Shown piece after piece: positions 18,478 through 26,381 of a stretch of DNA of 64,000 nucleotides. Both the position numbers and the translations under genes were made by a program. The stretch spans positions 62,001 to 126,000 of the forward strand of contig NZ_JAKNRW010000005.1 of NCBI RefSeq assembly GCF_023072615.1, given 5' to 3'. This DNA comes from Pseudomonas violetae. Its GTDB lineage: Bacteria > Pseudomonadota > Gammaproteobacteria > Pseudomonadales > Pseudomonadaceae. Under the pieces are notes generated by a model. That model saw nothing but the letters and a program-made list of their open reading frames with translations, was not told where the DNA came from and ran no database searches. The stretch's first letter is position 1. Every line of letters begins with the position of its first letter.

Positions 18478-19821
18478 TCACAGAATCCGGTACAGCAGCC
18501 GCTCGATCCGCACACGGCTGACGCGCTTGAGGAACTTGGCTACCGCTGCCGGATACTCCACCAGCGTTTCCAGGTCCTGATATCGGCCGATGCGCCTAGT
18601 GTGCTGGAAAATCTGCCCAAGCTCTTCCCGGCGTGGCGCCAGCAGTTCGCCTTTTGGATCATCGATCAGCAAGGCGTTCTCCAGGTCGAGACGGAACGCC
18701 CGTGGGTTCAGGTTATTACCGGTGAGCAAGGTGTAACGCTGATCGACCCACATGCCCTTGAGGTGGTAAGTGTTGTCGCCGTCCTTCCACAGGTGCAGGT
18801 TCAACTGGCCGCTGTCGATAAATCGCTGATGGCGCTTGGCGAAACGGCGCAGGCTGATTTCGTACAGGTACGGCAGCGCCGCGATTACCTTGAAGGGTTC
18901 GCTGGGAGGAATGTAGAAATCATTGGCGGTCTTGTCACCGACCACAATGTCGATCCTCACGCCCCGGGCCAGTGCCCGGTTGATTTCCCGGGTCACGGCC
19001 AGCGGCAGGTTGAAATACGGCGTGCAGATGGTCAACTGCTGCTGGGTGCTGGCGATTAACTCGCATATCACCCGGCTCAGCGGGTTGTTCTTGCCAACGC
19101 CGAGTAAGGGGCTGACCGAGAGCCCGCTTTTGTCCGTGGTGCCGCTGGTGGTGTCGTAGGCCGCGTGCTTGAGGCGGCTGCGCAGATCACCAATGTCGTT
19201 GCGCAGGCTGCGGGTCGTCGGCAAGTTGGGTAAATCCAGGCGATTGACTGCCTTGGAAGCGACCAGACCGTGCTGCACCAGGTGCTGCATCGAGTCAGCA
19301 AGGTCGCGGTTGAGCAACAAGTGATAACGGTCATAGCGGTATTTGTCGAATTTGTGCAGGTAAACGTTGTTCAGACTGGCGCCGCTGTAGATCACGCAGT
19401 CATCGATCACAAAACCCTTCAAGTGCAACACGCCGAACAGCTCGCGACTCTGCACCGGCACGCCGTAAACCGGAACTTCGCTGGCATGGGTACGGGTGGT
19501 CTCCTGGTACCAGGCCGAGTTGCCTGGCTGTTTGCCGGCACCGATCAGGCCACGCTGGGCGCGCAGCCAGTCGACGACCACTACCACGTCCAGTTCCGGG
19601 CGGGCCAGTTTGGCGGCATGCAGGGCATCGAGGATTTCCTGGCCGGCTTCATCCTGTTGCAGGTACAGCGCGACGATGTAGATGCGTCGGGTTGCACTGG
19701 CGATCTTTTCCAGCAGGCAGCGACGAAAATCGGCGGCGCCCGGGAGGATGGTGACGGCCTCGGCGGTCAGCGGAAAACTGCGCAGTTTTGGCAGCAGGGA
19801 GCGTTTGAAAAGCGACGGCAT
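18478..19821 (-). CDS. pssA: CDP-diacylglycerol-serine O-phosphatidyltransferase (PLD superfamily)
   Basis: The 447-residue product has two HxK(x)4D motifs of phospholipase D enzymes, HLKGFVIDD from His133 and HLKGMWVDQ from His353. This is the gamma-proteobacterial PssA arrangement, and E. coli PssA has 451 residues. It makes phosphatidylserine from CDP-diacylglycerol and serine on the way to phosphatidylethanolamine. It has no membrane helix, as expected for this peripheral enzyme. The start is ATG 19821 (MPSLFKRSLLPKL), and upstream in-frame codons are not conserved-looking. Confidence 0.88.
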   Translation of the reverse strand: MPSLFKRSLLPKLRSFPLTAEAVTILPGAADFRRCLLEKIASATRRIYIVALYLQQDEAGQEILDALHAAKLARPELDVVVVVDWLRAQRGLIGAGKQPGNSAWYQETTRTHASEVPVYGVPVQSRELFGVLHLKGFVIDDCVIYSGASLNNVYLHKFDKYRYDRYHLLLNRDLADSMQHLVQHGLVASKAVNRLDLPNLPTTRSLRNDIGDLRSRLKHAAYDTTSGTTDKSGLSVSPLLGVGKNNPLSRVICELIASTQQQLTICTPYFNLPLAVTREINRALARGVRIDIVVGDKTANDFYIPPSEPFKVIAALPYLYEISLRRFAKRHQRFIDSGQLNLHLWKDGDNTYHLKGMWVDQRYTLLTGNNLNPRAFRLDLENALLIDDPKGELLAPRREELGQIFQHTRRIGRYQDLETLVEYPAAVAKFLKRVSRVRIERLLYRIL

Positions 19822-20032
19822 AGGGCTCGCAAAGGGTCGAATCCAAAGAGTCGGAGAGCTTACACCATGGCGCAGCGCCTGGCACACCGTGTTGTCTGGG
19901 TTGCCAGCAAGCCGGCTTCTTAAGGCCATCGCATTTGACCGCTCACCACCGCGAGCGAAAATCCAGCCGAACCCAGGCCAAAAGCCCAAGGTTCACCCTC
20001 TGGCTCTTTCGCCTTGAGATTGGAGATTCACG

Positions 20033-20301
20033 ATGAACGACTACCCAAACCCGCCCTTCCCTAAACAGGCCCAATCCGTCCCCGGTTCCCAGAAGAAAAT
20101 GAGACCCTATCCAGACTGCGGCGAGCAAAGCTATAAGGGTTCAGGCCGGCTGGGGGGCAAGATTGCCCTGATTACCGGCGCCGACAGTGGCATCGGCAGC
20201 CAGTGGAGGTCGCGCCGATCCATGTGCTGCTCGCCTCGGATGAAGCCAGCTACATCATGGGTCAGCACTACGACGTGACCGGTGGCAAGCCGATGCTGTA
20301 A
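20033..20301 (+). pseudogene. Internally deleted SDR oxidoreductase (YghA-like)
   Basis: The 5' part reads [14 protein letters not shown]...[20 protein letters not shown], the typical start of a roughly 285-residue SDR. Right after the glycine motif the sequence jumps to the SDR 3' end in another frame ([17 protein letters not shown]...[14 protein letters not shown], stop at 20299-20301). The catalytic YxxxK region is missing, so roughly 600 bases were lost and the frame shifted. AGATTGGAGATTCACG gives an intact ribosome site, so the stub may still be translated. Confidence 0.85.
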
Positions 20302-20340
20302 CAGTCGCCCCGCCAGTCCTCACCAAAGGCTCATGGCTAT

Positions 20341-20877
20341 TCAACCGCCAGGATTCGTAACCTGGATGAACACCGCATAACTCCCTAGCAGCACCCAAAA
20401 TGTCGCAAAGATCCAGGGAGTCCGCACCGAAAACAACAGCGACTTGCGGTACCCCTTGTGCGAAGACTCCATCTCGCTGAACAAAGGCGATTCGTCGTAG
20501 GCCAGGCCCATCAATGGTTCACTGCGCAGCAGTTCGCTCTGTTTGAAATGCCAGTGATCGATGATGTCGTACGCCGCCCGGATGCCAGGCCAGGCATTAA
20601 GGGAGCTCAGTAACCCAAGCAGCGCCAGAAACGGCGGTACGACCAAGGTAAACAGCTTGCCCCACTCGGGGTTGAGGTTTGCCATACAGGATGCAAACGC
20701 AATCACCAGGAACGACTGCGCCGCCAGGTAGGCGTCGGTGCGGTTGGCCAGGATGCTGGTCTCGTACTGGATCTCCCTTCGGTAGAAATCCAGGCGTTCT
20801 TTGGGCGAGCCGAACATCTTCGCATTGTGTTCGGTCAAGGCTTCTTCAGCCGTGGATTCGGTCAGTATTCTGGGCAC
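20341..20877 (-). CDS. Hypothetical membrane protein, 178 residues
   Basis: An amphipathic N-terminal part (about 1-45, charged, KERLDFYRREIQYE) is followed by two hydrophobic segments (about 48-67 and 72-95), a charged stretch and a last hydrophobic segment (about 150-172). The start is GTG at 20877, because an in-frame TAA lies two codons upstream. No clear ribosome site. Family not recognised; the layout resembles small two-to-three-helix inner-membrane proteins of unknown role. Confidence 0.65.
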   Translation of the reverse strand: MPRILTESTAEEALTEHNAKMFGSPKERLDFYRREIQYETSILANRTDAYLAAQSFLVIAFASCMANLNPEWGKLFTLVVPPFLALLGLLSSLNAWPGIRAAYDIIDHWHFKQSELLRSEPLMGLAYDESPLFSEMESSHKGYRKSLLFSVRTPWIFATFWVLLGSYAVFIQVTNPGG

Positions 20878-20961
20878 GGGTTAATGTCAGGTCGGAAAAA
20901 GGATTAGAAGATCGGGCTTGAAACTAGTTCAGCCAGATCTCGGATTCCGGGCTGCGCACAG

Positions 20962-21106
20962 TTATTTCAATGTCGAGGCAATGATATCCACCAGGTTGAG
21001 CGGGTTGAATGGGTTGGAAACTGCGGCAGATTGGCGGCGATGCCTTCCAGGCGCTCAGAGAAGCTGGTGGCAACGATGATGGGCAGGCCGGGGTTCCGGC
21101 TTTCCT
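20962..21106 (-). pseudogene. Remnant of a response-regulator receiver domain (3' end)
   Basis: The minus strand reads GLPIIVATSFSERLEGIAANLPQ in one frame. After a +1 shift it reads PFNPLNLVDIIASTLK followed by TAA (20964-20962). This matches the end of a receiver domain (P-I-[IL]-x-x-[ST]-x-[FY] ... K-P-F-x-x-x-x-L). The phosphorylation site and the first half of the domain are absent. It is a frameshifted fragment. Confidence 0.6.
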
Positions 21107-21204
21107 GCGATCCTCGCTCATTCAACCTCACCTGAATTTGGTTTTCGCGAGTCAGGGGCATTCGGCGTATTTGAAAAGCTGCAATAACAGACAGTCAATC
21201 GCGT

Positions 21205-23484
21205 TTATCCGCCCGCGTGACAAGCTGCTGGATCTACCGCCCACCAGCGTGGCAACAATTGCTTGACCTTGCCTTCGGCGAACCGGTCATCGATCAACAT
21301 GACGACGCCGTGATCCTGCTGGGTGCGTATCACCCTCCCGGCCGCCTGTACCACTTTCTGCACGCCTGGATAGAGGTAGGCGTAGTCGTAGCCGGCGCCG
21401 AAAATCGCTGCCATTCGGTGTTTGAGTTGTTCGTTGACCGGGTTCCACTGCGCCAGTCCCAGGGTGGCGATGAACGCGCCAATCAGGCGCGATCCAGGAA
21501 GGTCGATACCCTCGCCAAATGCCCCTCCCAGCACCGCGAAGCCGATGCCCTGGCTCTCGGCGGTGAACTGATCGAGAAAAGCCTGGCGCTGCCCTTCCCC
21601 CATGCCTCGGGATTGCGACCACAGGTTGATGTGCGGATGGGTCTCGGCCAACCGCTGGGCGACTTGCTGCAGGTAGTCGAAGCTACTGAAAAACGCCAGG
21701 TAGTTGCCGGGACGCTCGGTGAACTGCCGGGCCATCAGTTCAACAATCGGCCCCAGGGACGCCTCACGATGGACAAACCGCGTGGAGATCTTGCTGACAA
21801 TATGCACCTGCAGTTGGTCGGCGTGAAACGGTGACTCCACATCGATCCACACGGTGCCGGGCGGCGTGCCCAGCAGGTCGGCGTAATAGTGACGGGGGCT
21901 GAGGGTCGCGGAAAACAGCACGGTAGTGCGCGCGGCGGTCAGGCGTGGGCGAATGAAACCGGCAGGCACCACATTGCGCAGGCACAGCGTAGAAAGGTTG
22001 TGCTTGCGCTCAAGGTCGCGCTTGCTTATATCGAACAGGAACTGCTCATCAAAGAGTTCGCCCACCCGGCCAAATTGCAGCATGTCGAAATAGAAATTTT
22101 GCAGGCCGCTGTCGACCCCTTGGGGGTGATCGTTGAGGTAGTCGCCAATGCTTGCGCTGCAGGAAAACAACACCTGCAGGAGCTTTTCCGGAACCCGGTC
22201 ATAGGCTTGATAGGCGCCGAGTTGCTGATTGTGCAGGGCATTCCATTCCCGGTTAACTCGCTGCAGCGATTTTTTCAATGCCTCAGGCGCGGTTTTCCGA
22301 ACGGCGTTCAACGCCGATTGATCGAGGCTGGCGCTGTACATCTGGCGGCCTCGTTCTACCAGGTTGTGCGCTTCATCCACCAAAGTCGCTACCCGCCAGT
22401 TATTGGCCTGTGCCAGGCCAAACAGCAGTGCGCTGAAGTCAAAGTAGTAGTTGTAGTCGGCAACCACCACATCGGCCCAGCGAGCCATTTCCTGGCTGAG
22501 GTAATAAGGGCAAACGTCGTGCTTAAGTGCCACCTCGCGCAAGGCGGCCTGATTTAGCAGGGTCAGATCACTGGCTGCCTGGCGTGCGGCAGGCAGGCGA
22601 TCGTAAAAGCCTTGCGCCAAAGGACAGGATTCACCATGACAGGCTTTGTCGGGATGCTCGCAAGCCTTGTCCCGCGCAATCATCTCCAACACCCGCAACG
22701 GTGGTGCGTCGGCGCTGTCGATGATCACCTGCGCCGCGTCCAGTGCCAGTTTGCGCCCAGGGGTCTTGGCGGTAAGAAAGAAGATCTTGTCCAGTTGCTG
22801 TGGCGCCAGAGCCTTGAGCATGGGGAACAGCGTCCCTACGGTCTTGCCGATCCCGGTGGGTGCCTGGGCCATCAGGCAGCGCCCGGTGCTGACTGCCTTG
22901 AACACCGACTCTGCCAGATGGCGCTGCCCGGGTCGGAAGCTGGCGTGGGGAAATCTCAACGCCTGTGCGGCGAGGTTGCGCGCTTCGCGGTGGGCTAATT
23001 CCTGCTCCGACCAGTGCAGAAACAGCTGGCAATGGTGCTCGAAAAACTGCCCCAGCTCTGCAGCACTGAAGGTCTCAACCAGGCAGGTCTCCTTTTCGCT
23101 GACGATGTCGAAGTACACCAGGGCCAGATTAATCTGTTCCAGACTGGATTTCTGACACATCAACCAGCCGTAGATCTTCGCTTGGGCCCAGTGCAGTTGG
23201 CGGTGATTAGCGGGTTGCTTGCTCAGGTCGCCGCGGTAAGTCTTGATTTCTTCCAGGCAGTTTGGCGCAGGGTCGTAGCCATCCGCCCTGCCCTTGACCC
23301 GCAAGGTCCGGTAATGAGCCTCAAGCGCGACCTCACGCTGATAGCCCTCACTACGACGCGACGCAACCGTGCGGTGGCCGACGATGCCTTCCAGCGCGGT
23401 GGGCGATGGCGTGAAACGCAGGTCAAGGTCACCGACCTTGGCGGTGAACTCGCACAACGCCCGCACGGCAATGCTGTAGCTCAA
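21205..23484 (-). CDS. XPD/DinG (Rad3) family DNA helicase with N-terminal PD-(D/E)XK nuclease-like domain
   Basis: The product is 759 residues (765 if the ATG at 23502 is used). The N-terminal 180 residues carry a PD-(D/E)XK-like pattern, GRADGYDP then LEEIKTYRGD. Next come Walker A APTGIGKT (about 208-215), four clustered Cys of the XPD iron-sulfur type (KAC, KAC, ESC, DVC; about 280-335), the DEAH box VDEAHNL and the late motif QAAGRVIRTQQD. This implies a 5'-3' FeS helicase. TTG at 23484 is preferred: GGAGCAGGG precedes it, it overlaps the FAN1 stop as TTGA, and the protein then begins SYSIAVRALCEF. It is coupled to the FAN1 gene. Confidence 0.85.
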   Translation of the reverse strand: MSYSIAVRALCEFTAKVGDLDLRFTPSPTALEGIVGHRTVASRRSEGYQREVALEAHYRTLRVKGRADGYDPAPNCLEEIKTYRGDLSKQPANHRQLHWAQAKIYGWLMCQKSSLEQINLALVYFDIVSEKETCLVETFSAAELGQFFEHHCQLFLHWSEQELAHREARNLAAQALRFPHASFRPGQRHLAESVFKAVSTGRCLMAQAPTGIGKTVGTLFPMLKALAPQQLDKIFFLTAKTPGRKLALDAAQVIIDSADAPPLRVLEMIARDKACEHPDKACHGESCPLAQGFYDRLPAARQAASDLTLLNQAALREVALKHDVCPYYLSQEMARWADVVVADYNYYFDFSALLFGLAQANNWRVATLVDEAHNLVERGRQMYSASLDQSALNAVRKTAPEALKKSLQRVNREWNALHNQQLGAYQAYDRVPEKLLQVLFSCSASIGDYLNDHPQGVDSGLQNFYFDMLQFGRVGELFDEQFLFDISKRDLERKHNLSTLCLRNVVPAGFIRPRLTAARTTVLFSATLSPRHYYADLLGTPPGTVWIDVESPFHADQLQVHIVSKISTRFVHREASLGPIVELMARQFTERPGNYLAFFSSFDYLQQVAQRLAETHPHINLWSQSRGMGEGQRQAFLDQFTAESQGIGFAVLGGAFGEGIDLPGSRLIGAFIATLGLAQWNPVNEQLKHRMAAIFGAGYDYAYLYPGVQKVVQAAGRVIRTQQDHGVVMLIDDRFAEGKVKQLLPRWWAVDPAACHAGG

Positions 23485-25163
23485 GCGCCCTGCTCCGCCC
23501 ATTGCACGTAACAGACGGCAATGGGCATCTGGTGCTCATGGCAAAACTCCAGCCAGCGCAGTTGGTTGTCCTGCAGACGATCGCCCGGGCCTTTGACTTC
23601 GATCATGCGGTAGGTTTTGTCCTGCGGCCAAAACTGGATCAGGTCCGGCATGCCGCTGCGGTTGGCCTTGATATCCAGCAGCAGGCGATTGAACCAGTGC
23701 CGCAGGTGCTCGGCGGGCAGGCACGCCAGCGCCTGGTCGAGCAACTCCTCACTCAAGGCGCCCCAGAACACGAAAGGTGACTGCACGCCGCATTTGGCCG
23801 CATAGCGATTTCGTATGGTCTGCTCGTATCGACCGTCCTCCAACTCGGCCAGGCACGCCGTGAACAGGTCGGCGCGACGCAGATGGAAGTCTTCGTAATG
23901 CAGGTCTGCAGGCCCGCGCTGGAACGGGTGGAAGAATGCGCCGGGCACCGGGGCAAAAATGGCTGGCCAGCACAGCAAGCCGAACAGCGAATTGATCAGG
24001 CTGTTTTCCACGTAGTGCACCGGCGCCGTTTCCTGAGCCAGGTGCGCCTGGACATAGCGCTCGACCGACAGCGGGTGCGCAGATGAAGCAGGATCGACCT
24101 TGGGTAATTGCAGATCCAGGCGCAGCATTTCCCGGGGTGCTGCACGTTTTATCGGCGGCCCGCCGAGTTTACGGCGCAACCTGGGCAGCACTCGAAGCAG
24201 ATGCTGTTGCTCGGTGGCGCTTTCAGGTGACTGTTGTGCATGAAGCGCCAGGTCCAGGGCGAGCTGATACTCGGCGCAGCGCTCCAGCACGCGGATCAGG
24301 CGTGCCCGCGAGCCGGGATGGGGGCAGTCGCGATACAGCCTGATGGCCGTGGCAAAATCGGCAAAGCGCTCACAGTACTGGCCCATCTGGAACATCAGCT
24401 TGGCGCGCCGTCGTTGCAACCAGGGATTGACCAGCGTCAGGCTGTGGATTTGCTCGACAATGCCGGCGAGTGCTTCACCTGCTTCAAAACGCTGCTGACA
24501 GTCGTGCAGGAACAGGCAGGCGTCGACATCCTCACGGCAGCGCAGCCCTCGGGAATCGGCGCCAATCTCGATTTTTTCATAGGTGAAAATGCCCAGGTCG
24601 GCGAGCACGAATTCGGACCAGTCCTGGTACAAATTGCCGAAAAACATCAGGCGCAAGCGATCACACAGGCCCATGATGGTCAGGCTGAACAAGTGATCAT
24701 CAAGGGGCGCGCACCAATGGCTGAAGCTCTGAGCCTCGGGATATCTCTCGATCAGGACGGGCAGCCAGTCGTTCTTCTTGCCCTTGGGTTGGTCAATGGC
24801 GCTTGCGAAGCACTGGAGCACTTCCGACTTGAGCAACACCGGGAACAAGGTTTCGATCGACAGCGCACTTTGTTCGTCGATCCAGCCCAGGGTTATCAAC
24901 GGTGCTGCAGCATCAGCTACGCCGCCGATTTCTGCGTATAGCAATTTGCTGGCGCGAAAATGGATGCCCTTGCGCATGACCAGTCGGACCAGGAGTGCGC
25001 GGGATTCACGGGGCAGCTGGTTGAATTCGCCAATGAAGCGCTGTTCCTCATCACTCAACACGTCTGCATAGCGATGCTCAAGCCAATCAAGCACTTGCAT
25101 GAAGTTGTTAAGGTAATAAAACGGATCGTCGAGGGGGTTAGCAGTCACAGAATCAGGCGCCAT
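23481..25163 (-). CDS. FAN1-like structure-specific nuclease (VRR-NUC domain)
   Basis: The 560-residue product ends in a VRR-NUC domain (about 440-555) with the catalytic pattern GMPDLIQFW...MIEVKGPGDRLQDNQ (PD...EVK). The region before it is helical and repeat-like; the N-terminal part (RESRALLVRLVMRKG..FRASKL) fits the SAP-like segment of FAN1. Length and order match the P. aeruginosa FAN1 homologue, a 5'-flap nuclease of interstrand-crosslink repair. The stop overlaps the start of the helicase gene, so the two form one unit. Confidence 0.85.
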   Translation of the reverse strand: MAPDSVTANPLDDPFYYLNNFMQVLDWLEHRYADVLSDEEQRFIGEFNQLPRESRALLVRLVMRKGIHFRASKLLYAEIGGVADAAAPLITLGWIDEQSALSIETLFPVLLKSEVLQCFASAIDQPKGKKNDWLPVLIERYPEAQSFSHWCAPLDDHLFSLTIMGLCDRLRLMFFGNLYQDWSEFVLADLGIFTYEKIEIGADSRGLRCREDVDACLFLHDCQQRFEAGEALAGIVEQIHSLTLVNPWLQRRRAKLMFQMGQYCERFADFATAIRLYRDCPHPGSRARLIRVLERCAEYQLALDLALHAQQSPESATEQQHLLRVLPRLRRKLGGPPIKRAAPREMLRLDLQLPKVDPASSAHPLSVERYVQAHLAQETAPVHYVENSLINSLFGLLCWPAIFAPVPGAFFHPFQRGPADLHYEDFHLRRADLFTACLAELEDGRYEQTIRNRYAAKCGVQSPFVFWGALSEELLDQALACLPAEHLRHWFNRLLLDIKANRSGMPDLIQFWPQDKTYRMIEVKGPGDRLQDNQLRWLEFCHEHQMPIAVCYVQWAEQGA

Positions 25164-25312
25164 GGCAAAACGAGTACTGGTTATGCGTACAGATAACAGC
25201 TCCGGGTGGTTTGGCGCAAACGGAAAAAGATAAGCGGGCGGCGAACTTTTCAGCGCTCCACTGCACCAACGGCCATAGAGATGCGCTGTTTTTTCAAATT
25301 CGAGAGGTGAAT

Positions 25313-25537
25313 ATGAACATCAAGAACCTGGGTCTACCCCTGGCCGTTGCGGCCCTTCTGACGCTGGCAGGTTGCTCCACGGCCACGGTGGTGACCCTGC
25401 AGAACGGCACTCAGTACCTGACCAAGGACATGCCGAAAACCGAAACCAAGGACGGTTTTTACGAGTTTGAAGATATTTCCGGGTCGAAGGTGAAAGTCAG
25501 GGCAGCTGAAGTGGCGACGGTGCGCGAAGAAGATTAA
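25313..25537 (+). CDS. YgdI/YgdR family small lipoprotein (DUF903)
   Basis: The 74-residue product has a signal peptide with lipobox LAGC (Cys21), then a short beta-barrel-like domain, VVTLQNGTQYLTKDMPKTET...GFYEFEDISGSKVKVRAAEV, typical of YgdI/YgdR lipoproteins. The function of the family is unknown. GAGAGGTGA lies just before the ATG. Confidence 0.87.
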   Translation: MNIKNLGLPLAVAALLTLAGCSTATVVTLQNGTQYLTKDMPKTETKDGFYEFEDISGSKVKVRAAEVATVREED

Positions 25538-25540
25538 ACA

Positions 25541-25591
25541 GCGGCGCAAGAGCAAATAGGGCGATTGAGGTTGATGTTTGCTCCGCGCCGC
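25541..25591. terminator. Stem-loop after the YgdI-like gene
   Basis: GCGGCGC (25541-25547) + AGCAAA pairs with TTTGCT + GCGCCGC (25585-25591) across a 20-base loop. There is no strong T-run, but it sits between convergent genes. Confidence 0.5.
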
Positions 25592-25617
25592 CAAGTCGAT
25601 TAACGATCTGTGGTGCG

Positions 25618-26070
25618 TTAACTGCCTGTCACGCTGTCTGAGATATCAAAAACCACTTCAACCTCATATTGCATATTCTCGTAAGGGGCAGTTTTGTATT
25701 TGGCCGAACCTGTCAGTCGCCTGATTGGAGTGTGGTTCTGAATGACGATTTCACCGGACTCGGCGGTAAGGTGTGCGTGGTCCACGATATCGACAAAGGC
25801 ACGAACGTTTGTCGATCCAATGGTGTAAGTAGTGCTAGTGGGTTCATTGCCAGGCACATAAAGAAATATTCTATAGGCTCGATCCGCTCCGGGCAGTATA
25901 TGCTCGGCATAAAGGTGCGTTTCTCCGGACGATACGCCTCGAAATACCCTGTTTGTATTGAACAGAAAGGCTGTCTGGTTATGTAAAAACTTTATTGTGC
26001 CCGTCATGCTGCCGACAGCAGCAGGCGTCACCGACGGTTCACGAAGGTTAGGCTGATCGTTATTGCTCAT
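25618..26070 (-). CDS. Hypothetical protein, 150 residues, beta-rich
   Basis: The product starts MSNNDQPNLREP and is soluble, with many beta-type stretches (TGTIKFLHNQTAFLF, RAYRIFLYVPG, YEVEVVFDIS). It lacks a signal peptide, membrane segment or recognised motif. ATG 26070 is chosen because AAAGGAA precedes it; a GTG one codon earlier is also possible. Base composition is more AT-rich than the surroundings, hinting at acquired DNA. A strong hairpin (26092-26113) lies right before the ribosome site. Family not recognised. Confidence 0.6.
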   Translation of the reverse strand: MSNNDQPNLREPSVTPAAVGSMTGTIKFLHNQTAFLFNTNRVFRGVSSGETHLYAEHILPGADRAYRIFLYVPGNEPTSTTYTIGSTNVRAFVDIVDHAHLTAESGEIVIQNHTPIRRLTGSAKYKTAPYENMQYEVEVVFDISDSVTGS

Positions 26071-26091
26071 CACTAATTCCTTTTAATAATC

Positions 26092-26113
26092 GCCAGCAGT
26101 AAGATCTGCTGGC
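26092..26113 (-). promoter_or_regulatory. Hairpin just upstream of the 150-residue gene
   Basis: GCCAGCAG (26092-26099) and CTGCTGGC (26106-26113) form a perfect 8-bp stem with a 6-base loop, 22 bases before the start codon. It may be an operator or a leader hairpin affecting translation. Confidence 0.45.
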
Positions 26114-26148
26114 ACATGGAATGATGATTAAACAGGAAAAGCGCTTGC

Positions 26149-26178
26149 AAAAAACCTGTCAAGAATGACAGGTCTTTT
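26149..26178. terminator. Rho-independent terminator, both strands
   Basis: CCTGTCA (26155-26161), loop AGAA and TGACAGG (26166-26172) form a perfect 7-bp stem. It is followed by T6 on the minus strand and TCTTTT on the plus strand. It probably ends the oxidoreductase transcript coming from 27.8 kb. Confidence 0.75.
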
Positions 26179-26381
26179 GTGTCGAACGAAATAACAACGC
26201 CCCCTGAAGTCATCGAATCGCGCTTAACTTCCCGTGCGATCTTGTTCGACACCCGCGTGCGAATCCGGTCTATGTTTAATGGCATGGCTTCCAGCGCAAA
26301 CAATTTGCCCATCTGGCCAGGTTGCTGGTGTATTTGAATTGGGTAATGCTCATGGGGAGTGCCTGTCGTCGAACACGCTGT

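Larger units (their letters stand above)
26075..26353 (-). pseudogene. Possible degraded small gene
   Basis: A frame at 26353 begins MSITQFKYTSNLA after an AGG-containing site. It seems to continue in another frame as MGKLFALEAMPLNIDRIRTRVSNKIAREVKR..., which then runs through a terminator hairpin and ends beside the next gene. Two half-frames and an embedded terminator suggest a broken gene. No family recognised; it may be chance. Confidence 0.25.
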
